Source of the DNA: Elmis aenea
Taxonomy: Eukaryota > Arthropoda > Insecta > Coleoptera > Elmidae
Assembly: GCA_947652605.1 (NCBI GenBank)
Contig: OX393582.1
Location: 10,936,544 to 11,000,543 of the forward strand
Direction of reading: 5' to 3'
DNA: 64,000 nucleotides
Below, piece after piece: positions 61,643-64,000 of the stretch. Position numbers and translations under genes: made by a program. The stretch's first letter is position 1. Each line of letters begins with the position of its first letter. The notes beneath the pieces were generated by a model. It was not told the origin of the DNA. It searched no databases and saw only the letters and a program-made list of their open reading frames with translations.

Positions 61643-63289
61643 GTGAGTATATCTGTAAAATTACTAAAATGGGTTAGGTTAGTATTTTCTAGCTAACTTA
61701 AATAAAATTTTATTATTTCCTTTTAATTATCCACGATTGTTGTTCTTATCTTAATTGAGGTACTTTCAAGGTTACTTACATTATAGTTAGTAACAAATTG
61801 TTTGTTGAATTCTAGTACTTGTCATAAATGTTAATTTCCTTCTGTGTTATGTTTGATTGCTATATTAAATTTACAATTGTAATAGAAAACTAATTTTTTG
61901 GAATCGAACCAGTACAGACGTGGAAAGAATTTACCAGTTTGTATGGGATTTCATGATAAGCTGTTATGATCACTGTAAAGTTAAATTATTTAGAGCTTGC
62001 TAAAATAAAGCCTTTGTTTTACATGTTTTGTGGCTAGTTAAGGTATCAAGAGGAAAAAACAAAAATGATGCAATTTGTTAAATCTTTTATTTTATATATA
62101 TTTTATAACTTCCTTCTTGAAAAGTTCTGGAAATGATATTTGTATCTTATCCAGACATTTCGAAGGCCCTTTTGTTGATCACAAAATTTTATTTAAATTG
62201 TTTTAGTTATAACATAATTGACAAATTTATTGCTTTAATCGGGTGCTATATTTAAATTGTATATTGTTTTTCTGATTTAATATTATACGGCACTTATTTA
62301 CACATTTTGTATTGCAAAACAAATGATAGTTACTCTTGGCCAAAATAAAATTACTTAGAATTATTGAAGTGAAATCGAAATTAAATTTGGTAAACATTAC
62401 GAGGTTTTATAAAAACTGTACTAAATCAGTATTTAAAAAAAAAATTACTGCTAAAAGATTTTAAATGTTGATGTTGTTTTGTTTTTTGTTCTTGAATCCG
62501 TTATAAATGATAACATTTGAATATTTTTAAACAGCAACCATAGTTGACTTAAGTGTTAAAAGTAGATTTTTTTCTCTTTTCAAAAATTTATTGTTTAGTA
62601 TTTTATTTTCATACTTTATCTCTAAGCAAGGAAACATTAGAAAAATACCTGACAGAAAAGAGTGCTGTGAAATTTATTGTCTTTATTTGAAAAAGAATAG
62701 CAACTGAAGTTACAAGCAGTACAATCAATATATGAACAGATAAAAGTTCTTTCACAGTAATTAACATATCAAATTTAGTATTTTTTTATCATAATCTATC
62801 CCAATGTGCTAGAAAGCAATTTTTATCATCTCATTATGCAAATTCCAAATGGGTTTAATGAGTGACGAAAATGACATCTAAGCATATTTGTAATAAGTGT
62901 TAATCTGTTAATAGTAAAATACCATAAATTGTACGTAGTGGTTTGGATCAATTGTTAATTTAAAAAAAAATAACAACTCAAATGGCAATGCGTTCTATTG
63001 TAGATTATTATTATTTATTAGTAAAGCTGTTAAAATTTAATTGGTTATGGTTACACAATTATCATTTGATTACTTTTCTCATTTGGTGATTAGTAATTTC
63101 AAGTAAGAAAGTTAAAAATAATTTGTTTATTATTAATAAATAACTGGTATAATCTTATTGCACTATTTTTAATTTTAATTGTTTTTTTTTTTTCAAATAG
63201 TGCCAGTTTTCTATTGTTTTATAGCACTTATTTTACTGAACATTTTTCAAGTTTTTTTTATTTAGTTATTAAACATTAAAATTAATGTA
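61643..63289 (+). other. Ire1 intron 2, no further exon seen
   Basis: No splice-bounded coding frame continuing the luminal domain is recognisable. Confidence 0.5.
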
Positions 63290-64000
63290 CAGGATGGCCT
63301 ATTTTCGATGCCCATACAGGTATCTTGGTTATTATCAGAGATAAAAAAAAATTAAGTACGTAGTCTCGATTTCTTTTTTCGAGAGGAATTCATTGCCGTG
63401 AACAGATTTTTGATATCTTTTTTAATTTTCGAAATATGTACAGCCAAAAACCGATTTTTGGCACTTTTCAAAAATGTTAAAAATATCTTGCTTAAACGAA
63501 AAGATAGAGAAAACCTTTAATAACATTTTTGGCATGGTTTTTTGTCCTTAATAAGATAGTGATTTTTTTTTACTTATACGAATATTGATATATTACACCA
63601 AACGTTTTTATTTTAAATAGCAACCATAAGCAAATTATTTATTTTTTAAATGCGCAAAAAATAAGCTTTCAATTTATGTCAAAGCCAACTATAGTTTTTA
63701 TTTAAAATAAGAAAGTTTGGTGTAATATATCAATATTCGTATGAGTAAAAAAAAATTGAACATCGCTATCTTATCAAGGACAAAAAACCATGTTAAAAAT
63801 GTTTTAAAAGTTTTTCTCCAACTTTTTGTTTAGGCGAGATATTTAACATTTTTGAAAAGTGCCAAGAGTGGTGTTGGCTATATTTCGAGTATTAAAAAAG
63901 ATATCAAAAATGTTAAATATCTCGCGTAAACGAAAAAATAGATAAAGACTTTATAAACATTTTTGGCATGGTTTTTTTGTCAATTTTTTTTACTCATACG
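63290..64000. mobile_element. Foldback element of the ttcgatgcccat family, cut by the window edge
   Basis: TA, then caggatggcctattttcgat; the left arm shares the interior of 48746-49032. A second, inverted arm begins at about 63700 (gtttggtgtaatatatcaat pairs with attgatatattacaccaaac at 63585-63605). The right terminus lies outside the window. Confidence 0.8.

Overview
The window looks like nuclear DNA of an insect, most likely a beetle (the order is an inference). It is AT-rich, has short-exon genes with GT..AG introns, and is packed with interspersed DNA transposons, non-LTR retrotransposon fragments and foldback elements bounded by TA-CAGGGTG...CACCCTG-TA, a terminus I associate with beetle genomes. 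There are no bacterial signals, operons, rRNA genes, intact tRNA genes or CRISPR arrays.

Left part (1-30.9 kb) is a transposon graveyard. At 61-4361 a foldback MULE-type (NOF/Phantom-like) element with terminal 148-bp tandem repeats sits in a Jockey-type reverse-transcriptase remnant with a 9-bp target duplication. Then come an element with cccgggac ends, a mariner 3' end, a Tigger/pogo-like element (about 7.44-11.15 kb) that hosts a hAT element (7824-8958) and a TTAA-flanked MITE, a Jockey 3' end, and a very young but internally deleted gypsy LTR element (12968-15074) with a gag-integrase fusion ORF. These are followed by a DDE_3 transposase relic, a piggyBac element inside a foldback arm, LINE relics, a hAT element at 22164-23054, and a foldback element carrying a 2-kb Jockey/CR1-like insertion (26743-28747).

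Middle part (30.9-57.9 kb) is one host gene on the minus strand. I assembled 11 exons whose phases agree, giving about 671 codons: an acidic N-terminus followed by a DUF4201-type coiled-coil region. It is best read as the ciliary/axonemal protein CCDC96 (CFAP184). Its introns hold at least seven 0.3-2 kb palindromic elements plus hAT, mariner, LINE and SINE insertions.

Right part (58-64 kb) holds a LINE relic, another foldback element (59033-60303), and the start of a second host gene on the plus strand, Ire1 (ERN1, the ER unfolded-protein sensor kinase/RNase). Two coding exons are visible, plus a possible alternative signal-peptide exon; the gene runs off the window.

The most interesting theme is the set of foldback elements. 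Five of the palindromes carry the 5' start of a DUF4817-type IS630/Tc1-mariner transposase in the loop, and one carries the 3' end, so they appear to be inverted duplications of single transposon ends.
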